A stretch of DNA of 64,000 nt from Rhea pennata (Eukaryota > Chordata > Aves > Rheiformes > Rheidae). The stretch spans positions 17,886,899 to 17,950,898 of the forward strand of contig NC_084678.1 of assembly GCF_028389875.1 (NCBI RefSeq). Direction: 5' to 3'. Of the stretch, positions 38,241 through 48,895 are shown one piece after another (positions within the stretch are counted from its first letter, which is position 1; each line of letters opens with the position of its first letter). The translations under genes and the position numbers were made by a program. The notes under the pieces were generated by a model. It saw only the letters and a list, made by a program, of their open reading frames with translations. It did not search any database and was not told the DNA's origin.

Positions 38241-39411
38241 GATCTGTGCTGCAGGTCAGCTTCAGAAGGCGAGGACATCGGCTGGAGAGGTTCTTACGAG
38301 CAAGAGATTGGATAAGTATGAGCTAAATTATTTCCTGAAAGCACGCTCTGAGCTTCTGCTTCTGCAAAGTCAAATGCCTCTAAAAGGAGAACTCTTAATG
38401 TTAGCTTATGAGTGTTGATCATGTTCACAGTTATCTTGGTTTTTAACAGAATTTGTTATTCTTGGCTGCTGCAAGGTCAGTTATGCTCCAACAGGTAAAG
38501 CGAGAAGCTGCTCTCGCTCTGAGCTTCGCTGGCACATGTGTGAGTGTTCGTCGTATTGACTGTCCTTGAAGAAGAAAGAGTATTTCATGATTTTCATAAA
38601 CAATTATCGGTTAAATTATTTTTGGCATAACTCTATTATCTGGGATAGGCTTATACCTAAGATGAATGAGACTTTTCATGCTTATTTTGATTCTTTTTGA
38701 TGTGCTATTTACATTTAAATGGATTGAGGGCAGTGAAGTTCATTACGGTTCTTGAATAAATGCTACTTCTAGTTGGAGGTCCCATAAAAATACAGGAAAT
38801 ATTTCAATGGCTCTGAAACTTTTAAAATGATTTTCTCCTTATTACAATTTTAGCAAAAGGAACTTCTATGCAGAGATAAGCCTCAGACATTTGATACTTG
38901 TGTAGAGATGCTGCCATCCAAACAAGAAGATGCTCTCCTTGCTAGTTACGTTGTTTAATTTGTCCTATGTTCATGCTTTTACTTTTCTTTCTGTGACTGG
39001 AGTTGTCAGAAATGTCCTGTTTTCCCTTATCAGGGATACAGAATCTTGTTTTTCAGAGAAATTCTTGTGCACAATAGATACACTCCAGATATTCCAAATG
39101 AAGTAACTAACATTGTGTGCCAATGCTAAGGAATTAAAGCAGGAAGAGCTGCACACCCCCTTTCTTTTTATATGGTACTGTGACAGTCAGACTTTGAACA
39201 ACTCTTGTTCAGCCCGAGGTTTTACTGTTCACAGCAGTGTGGTGAGGAGGTGGGAGAGGTGCCAGCAGCTTCCTCTCTGATTTTGGCCTCCCTGAGAGGC
39301 ATTCCTGCTTTTCCTTTCCTTCATCCTCCTCTTTCCTCGACCCATTGGCTTGTGGTTACTGTCTCAACACTGCACTGATTGCAGTTGCTTTCCATAGTTT
39401 CCAGACCAAAG

Positions 39412-42400
39412 ATGTCCCAGTTCTGGGCAGTTTTCCTTCTCTGCGGCCTGCTGACCCCTTCACAAGGACTTCTTGGAAATATCCCCTTGGTTTCCAGAGT
39501 GGATAAAGATGCCGTAGAAAAAGGTAAATATATGGAAGGGGTGGGATTTCTCTTTATTTTGAGACCAATTCTGCTCCTCCTGTATCTTGACTGTGCTCAG
39601 AAAATCAGAAGTCAGCAGTAGTGATGATGCTGGTAATTTGCATTTTGGACAAAAGGTTTCAGGGGCTTTGCAGTTACTGGTACCATCATGCCTATTGTGT
39701 AAAGGGGAAAATGGAGGAGCAGTGGCAGAGTAGAGATGCCAGGCTGACACAGCATGTTTGTGCTTTGAATCTACGTGGCTCACAGTGACCTTCCATCCAT
39801 TTGTTCAGCTATTACAGGGTCGCTTACCAAAGGCAACTTTCTCCAAGGGCTCCTAGATGGTCTCCTTGGTGGGGATCAGCTCAGCAGTCTCCTTGGTGGC
39901 GGCCTCCTTGGCGGAGACATTCTTGGCAGCGGCCTCCTTGGCGGAGATGGTCTTGGCGGCGGCCTCCTTGGCGGAGGTGGTCTTGGTGGTGGCCTCCTTG
40001 GCGGAGATGGTCTTGGTGGTGGCCTCCTTGGCAAACAAGGTCTGCTGGGTGCAGTGCAAGGGCTCACAGGGTGAGTGAGAGTGGAAGATGAGTGTCCCTG
40101 AGCAGTGCATGGTCTGGGCCATACCGAGGAAAGGAGGCTCTGGTCCAGACCTGCTGTCTGGAAACATGTGAACCTCTCTTTCCCCTCCCACGGCAGGTTT
40201 ATAAACAAGCCTTTGAGAGATGCTGTATGTATCTGCTGTGTCAAGGGTGCTTTGTGTTTGCCGCATGCTGGCCCTGGCCAGCAGGGTTCCCTCGCTAACC
40301 CAAGGCAGAGGACGATGGTGGTTGCTCGGGGGCTGCAGGTCAATAGGAGACATCTTTTGCCCTGGAGCTGAGCTGCAGAGTCCTCCCACGTGTGCTGGCA
40401 TGCCTGCACACAGACCCATGCGGTGGGCAGCGCTGGTGGGGCAGGAGCGGGTGCTTCTGTCGCCACCAGAACACGTCCCCGAGACCATGGGCTCTGCGAG
40501 CAGATGCTGGCACGGGGGGGGTGGGTGAGATGACAGTGCATTCGCTTTATAAATGTGTTACTTTCTGCTGCTTCTTTTCAATTATCCAGGCTGAAAATCG
40601 TGAACATTACCCTCCCCCAAATCACCCTGCGCTTCCTGCCAGGGATCGGGCTCCAGCTGAACCTCTACACTCAGCTCACGATAGACGGTGGCTTGTAAGT
40701 AGTTTCCCTCCCGGAGCACAGCAGAACTGATGGTTGCACAATGTAGGACAGGGTTTTTCTCCATCTCTTTGGAAGGTAGATGGTTACCGAGCCTTGTGCA
40801 TACATGGCATGTTTGAGTACTTACTTATGTATCAGAAGTGTCTCTGAGAGCGGTGTGTGGACAACATATGCTGTCTCTGACAACAGCTTATGGAGGCTTC
40901 CCAAATTGCTCCTTGGAGGCCTTCATGTCTGTCCACCTCCCTGCTAACCAGTCTGAGGGACTAACCCAGTGCAGTGGATTAAATTTGGAAGCCCAGCACC
41001 AAGAACGAGCTGCTGCGAGTCTGTGAACGAGACATGTCCTATGTTTAATGCCCGGGGCTCTGCTCAGTGCTACAGGTGGGCTGCTCCGTGCTCAGGTCAA
41101 GGCAAACGTTACGGCAAGAGCCAGGCTGGCCCAGGACGCGTCGGGGGCGCTGAAGCTGGTCATCGAAGACTGCAGGACTCTTCTGGGAGACATCAACATC
41201 CGTGTGGGGTAGGTGCGCGTGTGATGGGGTGCTCAGCTGCAGCACTAATGAACGCTTGCTCTGTTAATTGTCAAAGTGCAGTAGTGCTTTTGCACCCAGC
41301 ATGAGGGAGGCCAAAATGCTGAAGTTTTTTTTTTTAAGTTTTGGCTCAAGTGGCCAAAACAGCGTATTTCTGGGTTGTGCTGCAATGCTGACACTGGGCT
41401 GCATTCAGAAGGCTCATTTGTGTTTTTTTAAAAAAAAAAAAAAAAAAAAGAAGTCTCTGAAGTACAACCCTGGACAGTGCAAGTGAGGCCTCAAATTTCT
41501 GTTGTGCACAGTATGTTAGTTTCTAGTTACTACTTCGAGCCACTTCTTACTCCTCATTTTCCTGTTGTTTAGACCCAAACTGCCCGTTCTGGATCAAGCT
41601 TTGAAAGGCGTCCTTGGGAGCGCCCTGCCTAAACTGGTACGTCTGCAAAACGGTCTTTATGCGACGAAGGGGCACAGCAGCGCGCGCAGCGGCCGCTCAG
41701 CAGCTCGCCCCCCGGGGCCGGGCCCCCGTGCCGCGAGCAGCAGGCTCGAGCCGTCCCCGACGCCTGCGCTGCTGCCCGGCGCGTTGGGTGCAGCAAACGC
41801 GCACTGCTGCACCCCGCGCACGCGCGCCCTTTGCCTGGGCAGAGCCTCCGTTTGCAAACGCATTTCCGAGGGACGCGCACGTTAACGAGCACCTCAGACG
41901 TGAGAATGAGGAAATCCTGCCTTGGGGCAAAACCCACCCAGGCATAGAGGGTTTGCGCGCCCCGTCGGGACGCCAAGCGCTGCAGGGCCGAGGTGTCGCG
42001 CCGGGCCGAGCCTGGCAGCAGTCCCTGCGCGCCGCGCAGAGCCGGCACCGTGGCGGGAGCCTGGGCGCCGGCGCTGCCCGGCCGACGGGTCGCTGCTGGT
42101 CGGGCGGATGAAACGTGCCAGGATGCACGTCCCCGGGCAGCTTGGGGGACCCGACTGACTTCTGCCTCGTCAGCTGTGCCCCGTCATCGACACCGTGCTT
42201 GGCGCTGTGAACTCGCTGCTCGGCACCGTCACTTGTAAGTGTTTGGTACCGTCCTTTGCTTCTGCTCTCTGCAGCCCCCATCAGCCCGTGTCCCTCTAGC
42301 ACGTACAGGTCCCTTCCCTTCCCCTTCCCTTCCCCTTCCTCTCCCCTTCCTCTCCCCTTCCTCTCCCCTTCCTCTCCCCTTTTTTCTAGTTGAATAAATA

Positions 42401-45400
42401 CAAATATTTTAACAACTCCCTAAAAATACAGCTTTCAGCTCAAGCACAACATTGAATTTGCATTACCTCCAATCAGCAGTGGAGAATCTTTCTGTAAAAA
42501 GCCTATCCAGAAAACGTTGCTTTGGGAGGCAACGGTTTTGCTGTAATAGAAGTGCTTTCTAGACGCTAGCCCAAGTGGGAACATTGGGAGCAGCAGCAGC
42601 CATTGGCTCAAATATCTTTCGAGACTGGTGACTGGGAATATTCCCCATTCACGGGGGTTTCAGGGCTTTTCTTCCTCTTTCCCTGCAGCTGTGCTCCCGC
42701 TCGGGGCGCTGGGGACCCTCCAGTACGCGCTCGGGTCCCTCCCCGTCATCGGCGACGAGTCCCTCCAGCTGGATCTGAACGTGAGTGCCGCCGCCGCGCC
42801 GGGCAGCCCGGCAGTCCCTGCCCGGAGACTCCCCTCGCCCCCGGCCAGTGTTCGGGCGGCGTCCGCTGGAAGTCGGGGACGGCGGCGATCCGCAGCGCTG
42901 ATGCGGCCGCGGGGCCTCCGCTTCGCCTCCCCTGGGGGCCGGGAGTGCGGCGCGGCCACGCCGCCCTGACGCGGCCCGGCTCTCTGCGCACCCACAGCTG
43001 CTCGTGCGGGACGCCGAGGGCAACGTGGTGGAGCAGCGCCCGGGAACGGCGGCGCCCGTCCTGCCACCGCCGGCCGCCGGCGTCTCCCAGCTCGGCCTCT
43101 CGCAGACGGCGCTCGGCGCCATGCTGGACCTCGTCCGCCGCCACGGCGCCTTCGACACGGACGTCGCGGTGGCGGACTCGGCTGTGGGCCAGGTGGGCAT
43201 CAGCGCCGGCAGCTGCCCACTCCCACCCATGTCAGCGGCCGAGCCCCCCTCACGGCCGCTCCCGCCCGCACCGGCGGCCGAGCCCCCCTCACGGCCGCTC
43301 CCGTCCGCTCCGGCGGCCGAGCCCCCCTCACAGCCGCTCCCGCCCATGTTGGCGGCCGAGCCCCCCTCACGGCCGCTCCCGCCCGCTCCGGCGGCCGAGC
43401 CCCCCTCACGGCCGCTCCCGCCCATGTTGGCGGCCGAGCCCCCCTCACGGCCGCTCCCGTCCGCTCCGGCGGCCGAGCCCCCCTCACGGTCGCTCCCGCC
43501 CATGTTGGCGGCCGAGCCCCCCTCACGGCTGCTCCCGTCCGCTCCGGCGGCCGAGCCCCCCTCACGGCCGCTCCCGTCCGCGCCGGCGGCCGAGCCCCCC
43601 TCACGGCCGCTCCCGTCCGCTCCGGCGGCCGAGCCCCCCTCACGGCCGCTCCCGCCCGCGCCGGCGGCCGAGCCCCCCTCACGGCCGCTCCCGCCCATGT
43701 TGGCGGCCGAGCCCCCCTCACGGCCGCTCCCGTCCGCGCCGGCGGCCGAGCCCCCCTCACGGCCGCTCCCGTCCGCTCCGGCGGCCGAGCCCCCCTCACG
43801 GCCGCTCCCGCCCATGTTGGCGGCCGAGCCCCCCTCACGGCCGCTCCCGCCCGCGCCAGCGGCCGAGCCCCCCTCACGGCCGCTCCCGCCCGCGCCGGCG
43901 GCCGAGCCCCCCTCACGGCCGCTCCCGCCCATGTTGGCGGCCAAGCCCCCCTCACGGCCGCTCCTGCCCATGTTGGCGGCCGAGCCCCCCTCACGGCCGC
44001 TCCCGCCCATGTTGGCGGCCGAGCCCCCCTCACGGCGCTCCCGCCCGCGCCGGCGGCCGAGCCCCCCTCACGGCCGCTCCCGCCCGCGCCGGCGGCCGAG
44101 CCCCCCTCACGGCCGCTCCCGTCCGCACCGGCAGCCGAGCCCCCCTCACGGCCGCTCCCGTCTGCGCCGGCGGCTGAGCCCCCCTCACGGCGCTCCCGCC
44201 CGCGCCGGCGGCCGAGCCCCCCTCACGGCCGCTCCCGCCCATGTTGGCGGCCGAGCCCCCCTCACGGCCGCTCCCGTCCGCTCCGGCGGCCGAGCCCCCC
44301 TCACGGCCGCTCCCGCCCATGTTGGCGGCCGAGCCCCCCTCACGGCCGCTCCCGTCCGCTCCGGCGGCCGAGCCCCCCTCACGGCCGCTCCCGCCCATGT
44401 TGGCGGCCGAGCCCCCCTCACGGCCGCTCCCGCCCGCGCCGGCGGCCGAGCCCCCCTCACGGCCGCTCCCGCCCATGTCGGCGGCCGAGCCCCCCTAACG
44501 GCCGCTCCCGTCCGCTCCGGCGGCCGAGCCCCCCTCACGGCCACTCCCGCCCATGTCGGCGGCCGAGCCCCCCTCACGGCCGCTCCCGCCCGCGCCGGCG
44601 GCCGAGCCCCCCTCACGGCCGCTCCCGTCCGCTCCGGCGGCCGAGCCCCCCTCACGGCCGCTCCCGCCCGCGCCGGCGGCCGAGCCCCCCTGACGCCCTC
44701 TCCCTCCGCAGGGCCCGGCGGGCGCCCTGCTGTCGACGTCCGCGCTGCGCTCGCTGCTGCCGCAGGTCAGCCCCGCGCCGCCCCGCGGCCGCCCCGCGCC
44801 GCCCGGTGCCGCCCCCGCGCCCTAACCCGCCGCCCGGCCCCGCGCAGCTCTCCGCAGCCATCCCCGAGTCCCTGCCGCTGGTGCTGCGGGTGCGGAGCGC
44901 CGGCGCCCCGGCCGTGTCCCTGCGGAACGGGAAGGCGACCGCCCGCGTCGCAGCCGCCCTCGCCGTGCTCGCCCGGCGCCCCGGCGCCGCGCCGCAGCCG
45001 CTCTTCACCCTCGACGCGGTAGGTGCCTGCGCTGGGGGGGCCCTCGGGGAGCGGGGCGCGTCTCGCGTTTCACCCTTCTCTGGCGTCCGCCCGGGCTCTT
45101 CCGCCCTCATGCACGCAGGACTTGAGGTTTTGAATTTGTTGTGTCTTTAAAATGGCGGCGCCCGGTGCTTTAAAATACACCTAAGAAGGGGCAGGTGAAA
45201 CAGCTGGCGAATAATTTGAAATAAAGACGGACTCCTCGGGAGAAGGGTCTGTCCGCCCAAAGCGCTGTTCCCAGACGCGGGGAGGTGTTCCTCCTGGGGC
45301 GGGTTATTTGCAAACACCCTGGGTTTTCTTCTCAGCCTTGGGAGGCAGGCAGGGAAATAACTTCCTTCCTTCTGCCCTTCCAACTGCAGGACATCGACAT

Positions 45401-46829
45401 GAACGTCGGCGCATCTCTCTCGGGCAACAAGCTCCAGGCCGCCCTGGCCGTGGACAGGTGAGCCGGGGCGCCGCGCTGCCGACGGGGAGGGGGGCGACGC
45501 CTCGGGGCCCGGCGGCGGCAGCGGGCGGGCAGCAAGGCAAACGCGGTGGCGGCGGAAGGGCCGCGGCGGAGCTCCAGCGCGGCTTCCTGGAGCCAGCCTT
45601 CCCGCTGCCAGCCTCCACCGAAACGTTGTTCCGCATTCAAAATCACCCTTTTCTCCTGCGTATAAAACAAGTTTCAGACCAAGCGGAGGCTTGCCTGGGG
45701 CTTCGGGCGCTGCGTCGCGCCGCTGACTCTTCCCTGTTTGTCTTTCGCAGTGTCACCCTGAGACAGGCAGATTCGAGAATTGGCAACATCAGTGTAAGTG
45801 CACGGCCCTCGTGACCGCACGCTGCAGGAAGGGACTTGATGGTCAGAAACGATATGCTGAGAAGGAGGGCCAAAATTTTAATTCTTCCCGAGTCTTCACA
45901 TTTTTTATTCTTTTGGCAGAGAATTACTGTTGACTGATCTGTTGATTCACACACCCATTACAGTCTATAATAACGACACCTGAATATATATGTTCTCTTC
46001 TGATGTTGGGAGCATACTGTGAGTGCTGGAGCGGGGAGAAGGAAGATTCAAGAGTAAATCACTTGAGGCATATTTCATTGCGTACCACCCACATACTCAT
46101 TCCTGGAAGAGCTTTACTTAAGGAAATGTCCCTGCATTTGCATTTTATAGTTCCTAGCATCCTGCACTGACAGACTTAATTTATAAGCTTGACATTGCTC
46201 GCTTTTCATCTCAGTAGTCATTCCTTTTTTTCTTCAGATGCTAATACCTGTCGTCTTCCCCTGCAGGTCTCCCTTCTTGAAGGATGGGTGAAGGACGTCC
46301 TTGAGGCTGCCTATCTACCCGGCATCAACAGTAGGGCCGGGGGCCGAGCGCCCGCTCCGCGCAGCACCGCGGACTCGCCTCCCTCCCTCCCTCAGCTGCC
46401 TTCAGCCTTCTCCGATGGGATAAACCGTGTCTCCTTGCTTTCACAGAGGCCCTCAGCGTGGGGATCCCACTGCCCAACCTCTTCAACGTGAGCCTCGAGG
46501 GTGCTGATGTCGACGTCGTCGATGTAAGGACATGATATTTCTTTTGTTTTTTAAACATCGTCTTGATGGGGAGGTGCAGGACGAGCCAACCTTGGGCCAA
46601 GCGCATGTGGTGCTAATCACCTCTTGCAGTCCCTTCCCAACCCCTTTCCTTCGCATCGCTGCTCATTTCTAGAAGGTCTCTGCACCTGTGTGGGCCCTGT
46701 GGTGAAACTTGCTGAGTGGGATATAGGGAAAAACTGGTGAACATCCACATGAGAAAAATTATTTGTTTTTCTGCTGCTGCTTCCCAACAGAACGCCTTCG
46801 TGATCTCGCAGACCCGCAGAGCAGCCTAG
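39412..46829 (+). CDS. BPIFB3: BPIFB3 (BPI fold-containing family B member 3)
   Basis: BPIFB3 is a BPI-fold protein; the mammalian protein sits in the endoplasmic reticulum and affects autophagy. Coding exons are 39412-39523, 39809-40070, 40590-40694, 41068-41208, 41573-41636, 42174-42234, 42689-42780, 42998-43192, 44712-44765, 44848-45018, 45390-45457, 45751-45793, 46267-46330, 46447-46523 and 46791-46829. They close to 515 residues (human recalled as 476). The ATG is chosen because it starts the signal peptide MSQFWAVFLLCGLLTPSQG; then come RVDKDAVEK, a Gly-Leu-rich exon 2, and LKIVNITLPQITLRFLPG. The barrel Cys pair is Cys195 and Cys230, with an NVT sequon near 173. It ends NAFVISQTRRAA. 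Human BPIFB3 shares ARIDKDELGK, the GLLG-rich stretch, QLNLYT and LVPLGALG. Intron 8 is almost entirely minisatellite. Confidence 0.92.
39888..40040 (+). repeat. BPIFB3: In-frame coding repeat of BPIFB3 exon 2 (GLLGG units)
   Basis: Between about 39904 and 40033 four full 30-bp units and one partial unit are tandemly repeated in frame. Each encodes LLGG(D/G)(G/I)LG(G/S)G. Shorter GLLGG-like units flank them. The result is a flexible, hydrophobic Gly-Leu segment after the signal-peptide exon. As the unit is a multiple of three, copy-number change would keep the frame. Confidence 0.9.
41430..41449 (+). repeat. Poly(A) tract in BPIFB3 intron 4
   Basis: A run of about 20 A residues follows TTTTTTT. 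No recognisable retroposon body lies next to it. Confidence 0.85.
42310..42387 (+). repeat. Pure pyrimidine tract in BPIFB3 intron 6
   Basis: Seventy-eight bases hold only C and T, mostly CCCTTCC and CCCTTCCTCT repeats with partial mirror symmetry. It lies about 300 bases before exon 7, too far to be the exon's own polypyrimidine tract. Confidence 0.9.
43219..44697 (+). repeat. 39-bp minisatellite filling BPIFB3 intron 8 (about 38 copies)
   Basis: About 38 head-to-tail 39-bp units run from just after the exon 8 donor (43193) to the acceptor tract of exon 9 (exon starts 44712). In one frame the unit reads PPMLAAEPPSRPL or P(P/S)APAAEPPSRPL, so two main variants are intermixed, often alternating. 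Two units near 44035 and 44185 are 38 bp. The array is C-rich on the transcript strand. Because 39 is divisible by three, long open frames appear on both strands; they do not represent separate genes. Confidence 0.95.
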
Positions 46830-47006
46830 AAGAGCCCATTCCAGGCAACGGCGATTCTACTTCTGTAGGCTGCAGCCGGGTTCTGGAGACCTTGCCCGGC
46901 TGATTCGGATCTGGGGGGATTTTCTAGGGCCTATTTTAACTTGGGGAGCTTGGGGGCCAGAGCACACTTTCAGGCATAGAGGATGTTGCTCTCCAATTGC
47001 TCTTTC

Positions 47007-47012
47007 AATAAA
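47007..47012 (+). terminator. Poly(A) signal of BPIFB3
   Basis: An AATAAA hexamer lies 178 bases after the BPIFB3 stop codon, the first such signal downstream. Confidence 0.8.
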
Positions 47013-47034
47013 ACCTTTCACTGCCTCCGTGCAT

Positions 47035-48150
47035 CTTTCTCTGAACTCTTCTTTGCTACGGTGCCGGGAACCGTTTCCATCTCCCCTGTGTCATGCAACC
47101 CGCAGAAAGACAGCACGTTTCTGAGGGGGCCTGTGCCCGCCGTGAAAAATTTGCTAAGGTGGCACCTACCCAGCGTGTTTTGGAAGCTCAGGCTGTGGCA
47201 CGAGCCGGGGGTCAGTTGCACACTTCCCGTGTGTGGTTGCATGGACGGGCTCGCCATGCCTGTCCGTGCTGCCGCAGATGAGCTGCCGAGGCTTTTGGCG
47301 TCCTGCCCGGCTCCTGCGCTGGCTCAGGAGCAGCAGCGAGGGACCCCTCTGCTCGCTGCTCCTGGGCCCCGTTCCTCAGCAACTCCCAGAGAGCAGTGCT
47401 CCTGCATCCGCAGCCACTGGGTATTTCCAGCCCTCCCATCTCGCCCCCGAGAGCGGAAGCGGCGTCCTGGCCACGCTGCACCGGGGCTGCACCGGGGGCC
47501 GGCGGAGCTCTGCGTTGGGCGCGCTGGAGACTCAGCGCTTGCAGATTGCTCCCGGCGCTTTTGCTGCCTCGCAGCAGCTCGGCCCGGTTTGGGGGCCGCA
47601 GGCGCTCGCGGCACGCTCTGGGGCTCAGCTGCTCGGCGCGGTCTGCCTGCTGGGTGTGATGATTTTAACGTTCCAACTTGAAGCTGGAGCAGAGTGCGGT
47701 GCCACAGTGTTCCCAAACAGGAACGAGCAAATAACCACCGCAGCTGCCCGGGCAGCGGCTTGGCAAATTGCCTGCAGGCGCGCGGGTGGGCGCGTGCACG
47801 GGTGGGTGCCTGTGTGGGGTCCCGGGCGCGCGCAGCACCTGGGACGTGCTCAGCCTCCAGGGCTGAGCTAGTTTTCCAAAAACGTTGCTTGCGGGGCCAA
47901 CAGCAGCTCCGGCGCCATGGCCGCAGAGCCCGGCTCTGCCGCCGGGGCTGGGCTCAGCTCGCGGCTCTTGGGCAACGGCTCCGGCCGATAACGGCGTATC
48001 CGATAGCCTGTTGCTCAACGCCGTTCCCTGCTCTACAGATCGTTATTTATATTGGAAGATGTTAAAACCGCAAATGCTGCTTTATGTGCTCAATCCGTGG
48101 GCCTGGTTTTTACAATTTAGGCATCTTTCCACTTTTCCGCATCAGCGTTG
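47035..48150. other. Spacer between BPIFB3 and BPIFB4
   Basis: About 1.1 kb of mostly GC-rich sequence separates the BPIFB3 3' end from the BPIFB4 TATA box. Several overlapping open frames of 60-230 codons appear on both strands, but none shows a family motif or splice partner. They look like products of base composition. Confidence 0.5.
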
Positions 48151-48151
48151 C

Positions 48152-48158
48152 TATATAA
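48152..48158 (+). promoter_or_regulatory. BPIFB4: TATA box of BPIFB4
   Basis: TATATAA lies about 740 bases before the BPIFB4 start codon. About 30 bases downstream begins a GC-rich stretch that ends in a good donor, which makes this a convincing core promoter. Confidence 0.6.
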
Positions 48159-48182
48159 GGAGCCGCGGCGCTTCGGAGCACG

Positions 48183-48279
48183 GCCGCCACGAGAAGCAGG
48201 TGCCTAGGGGCAGCGCGGAGAGCTCCCGCCGACCCGGAGCCGAGCACCGGAGCAGCAGCGACAGGCTCTGAGATTCGGG
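48183..48279 (+). other. BPIFB4: Non-coding first exon of BPIFB4 (predicted)
   Basis: The start is inferred from TATA spacing. The end is a GTAAGG donor at 48280. It would join an acceptor shortly before the ATG at 48896, either the CAG ending at 48869 or the one ending at 48890. Confidence 0.5.
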
Positions 48280-48895
48280 GTAAGGCCAGGTAAAGACGGG
48301 CACGACGTGTAGCCGAGCACTGGGGGAGGAATGGGGTCACCTTCGTGCCTCTGAGCCCTCCTGTACACTCTGCTGAGCAAGAAGCAGCCATGGAGAACAT
48401 GCAATCAGTGGTGGAAATGTAGGAAGGAAATCCAGCCTCATGTCTGGTGGCTGGTTGGAAAAAAATCAGGAAGAAAGAGTTGACATTAGTAAAAATGAAA
48501 ACTCTTCTCTGAAGAAGAAGTTTATATTGATTTGTCACAGAAAAAAATTAAGGATTTTCTTGTGTCACAGCATCTTCTTAAATCCGTTGTTATTGCTGCT
48601 GTTAGAAGGTAAAAGCATGCCGCTAAGAAAGGCGGGGAGGGCTTTGCTGCAGGCACGCATCGCCGGCGCAGCTGCATCTTGGCGCGGGCGGCTGTCGCTA
48701 ACGACCTCGTTTGGGAGGCTGAAAATTATGTCACGGCGACCGGACAGGAGCGTGTCGGCCGGGCGAGGCGGGCGGCGCGGGCCGCGGACGCGCGGGGGTC
48801 GGCCGCCCCCGCTGCCCGCCTCGCGCGCGCGCCCCGAGCTCCCTGCCCAGGGCGGCCTCGGTCCCGCAGAGCGCGGCCGCGCCGGAGCAGCCAGC

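Noticed and set aside
43219-44697. Direct repeats considered as a CRISPR array
   Set aside because: Units are contiguous without unique spacers, and the setting is an intron of a vertebrate gene.
42603-45022. Open frames of 450-670 codons on both strands over BPIFB3 intron 8 that look like Pro-rich or Arg/Gly-rich repeat proteins
   Set aside because: They arise from a 39-bp tandem repeat without stops in several frames. Exons 8 and 9 with canonical splice sites flank the array, and the frames cross exon borders in the wrong phase.
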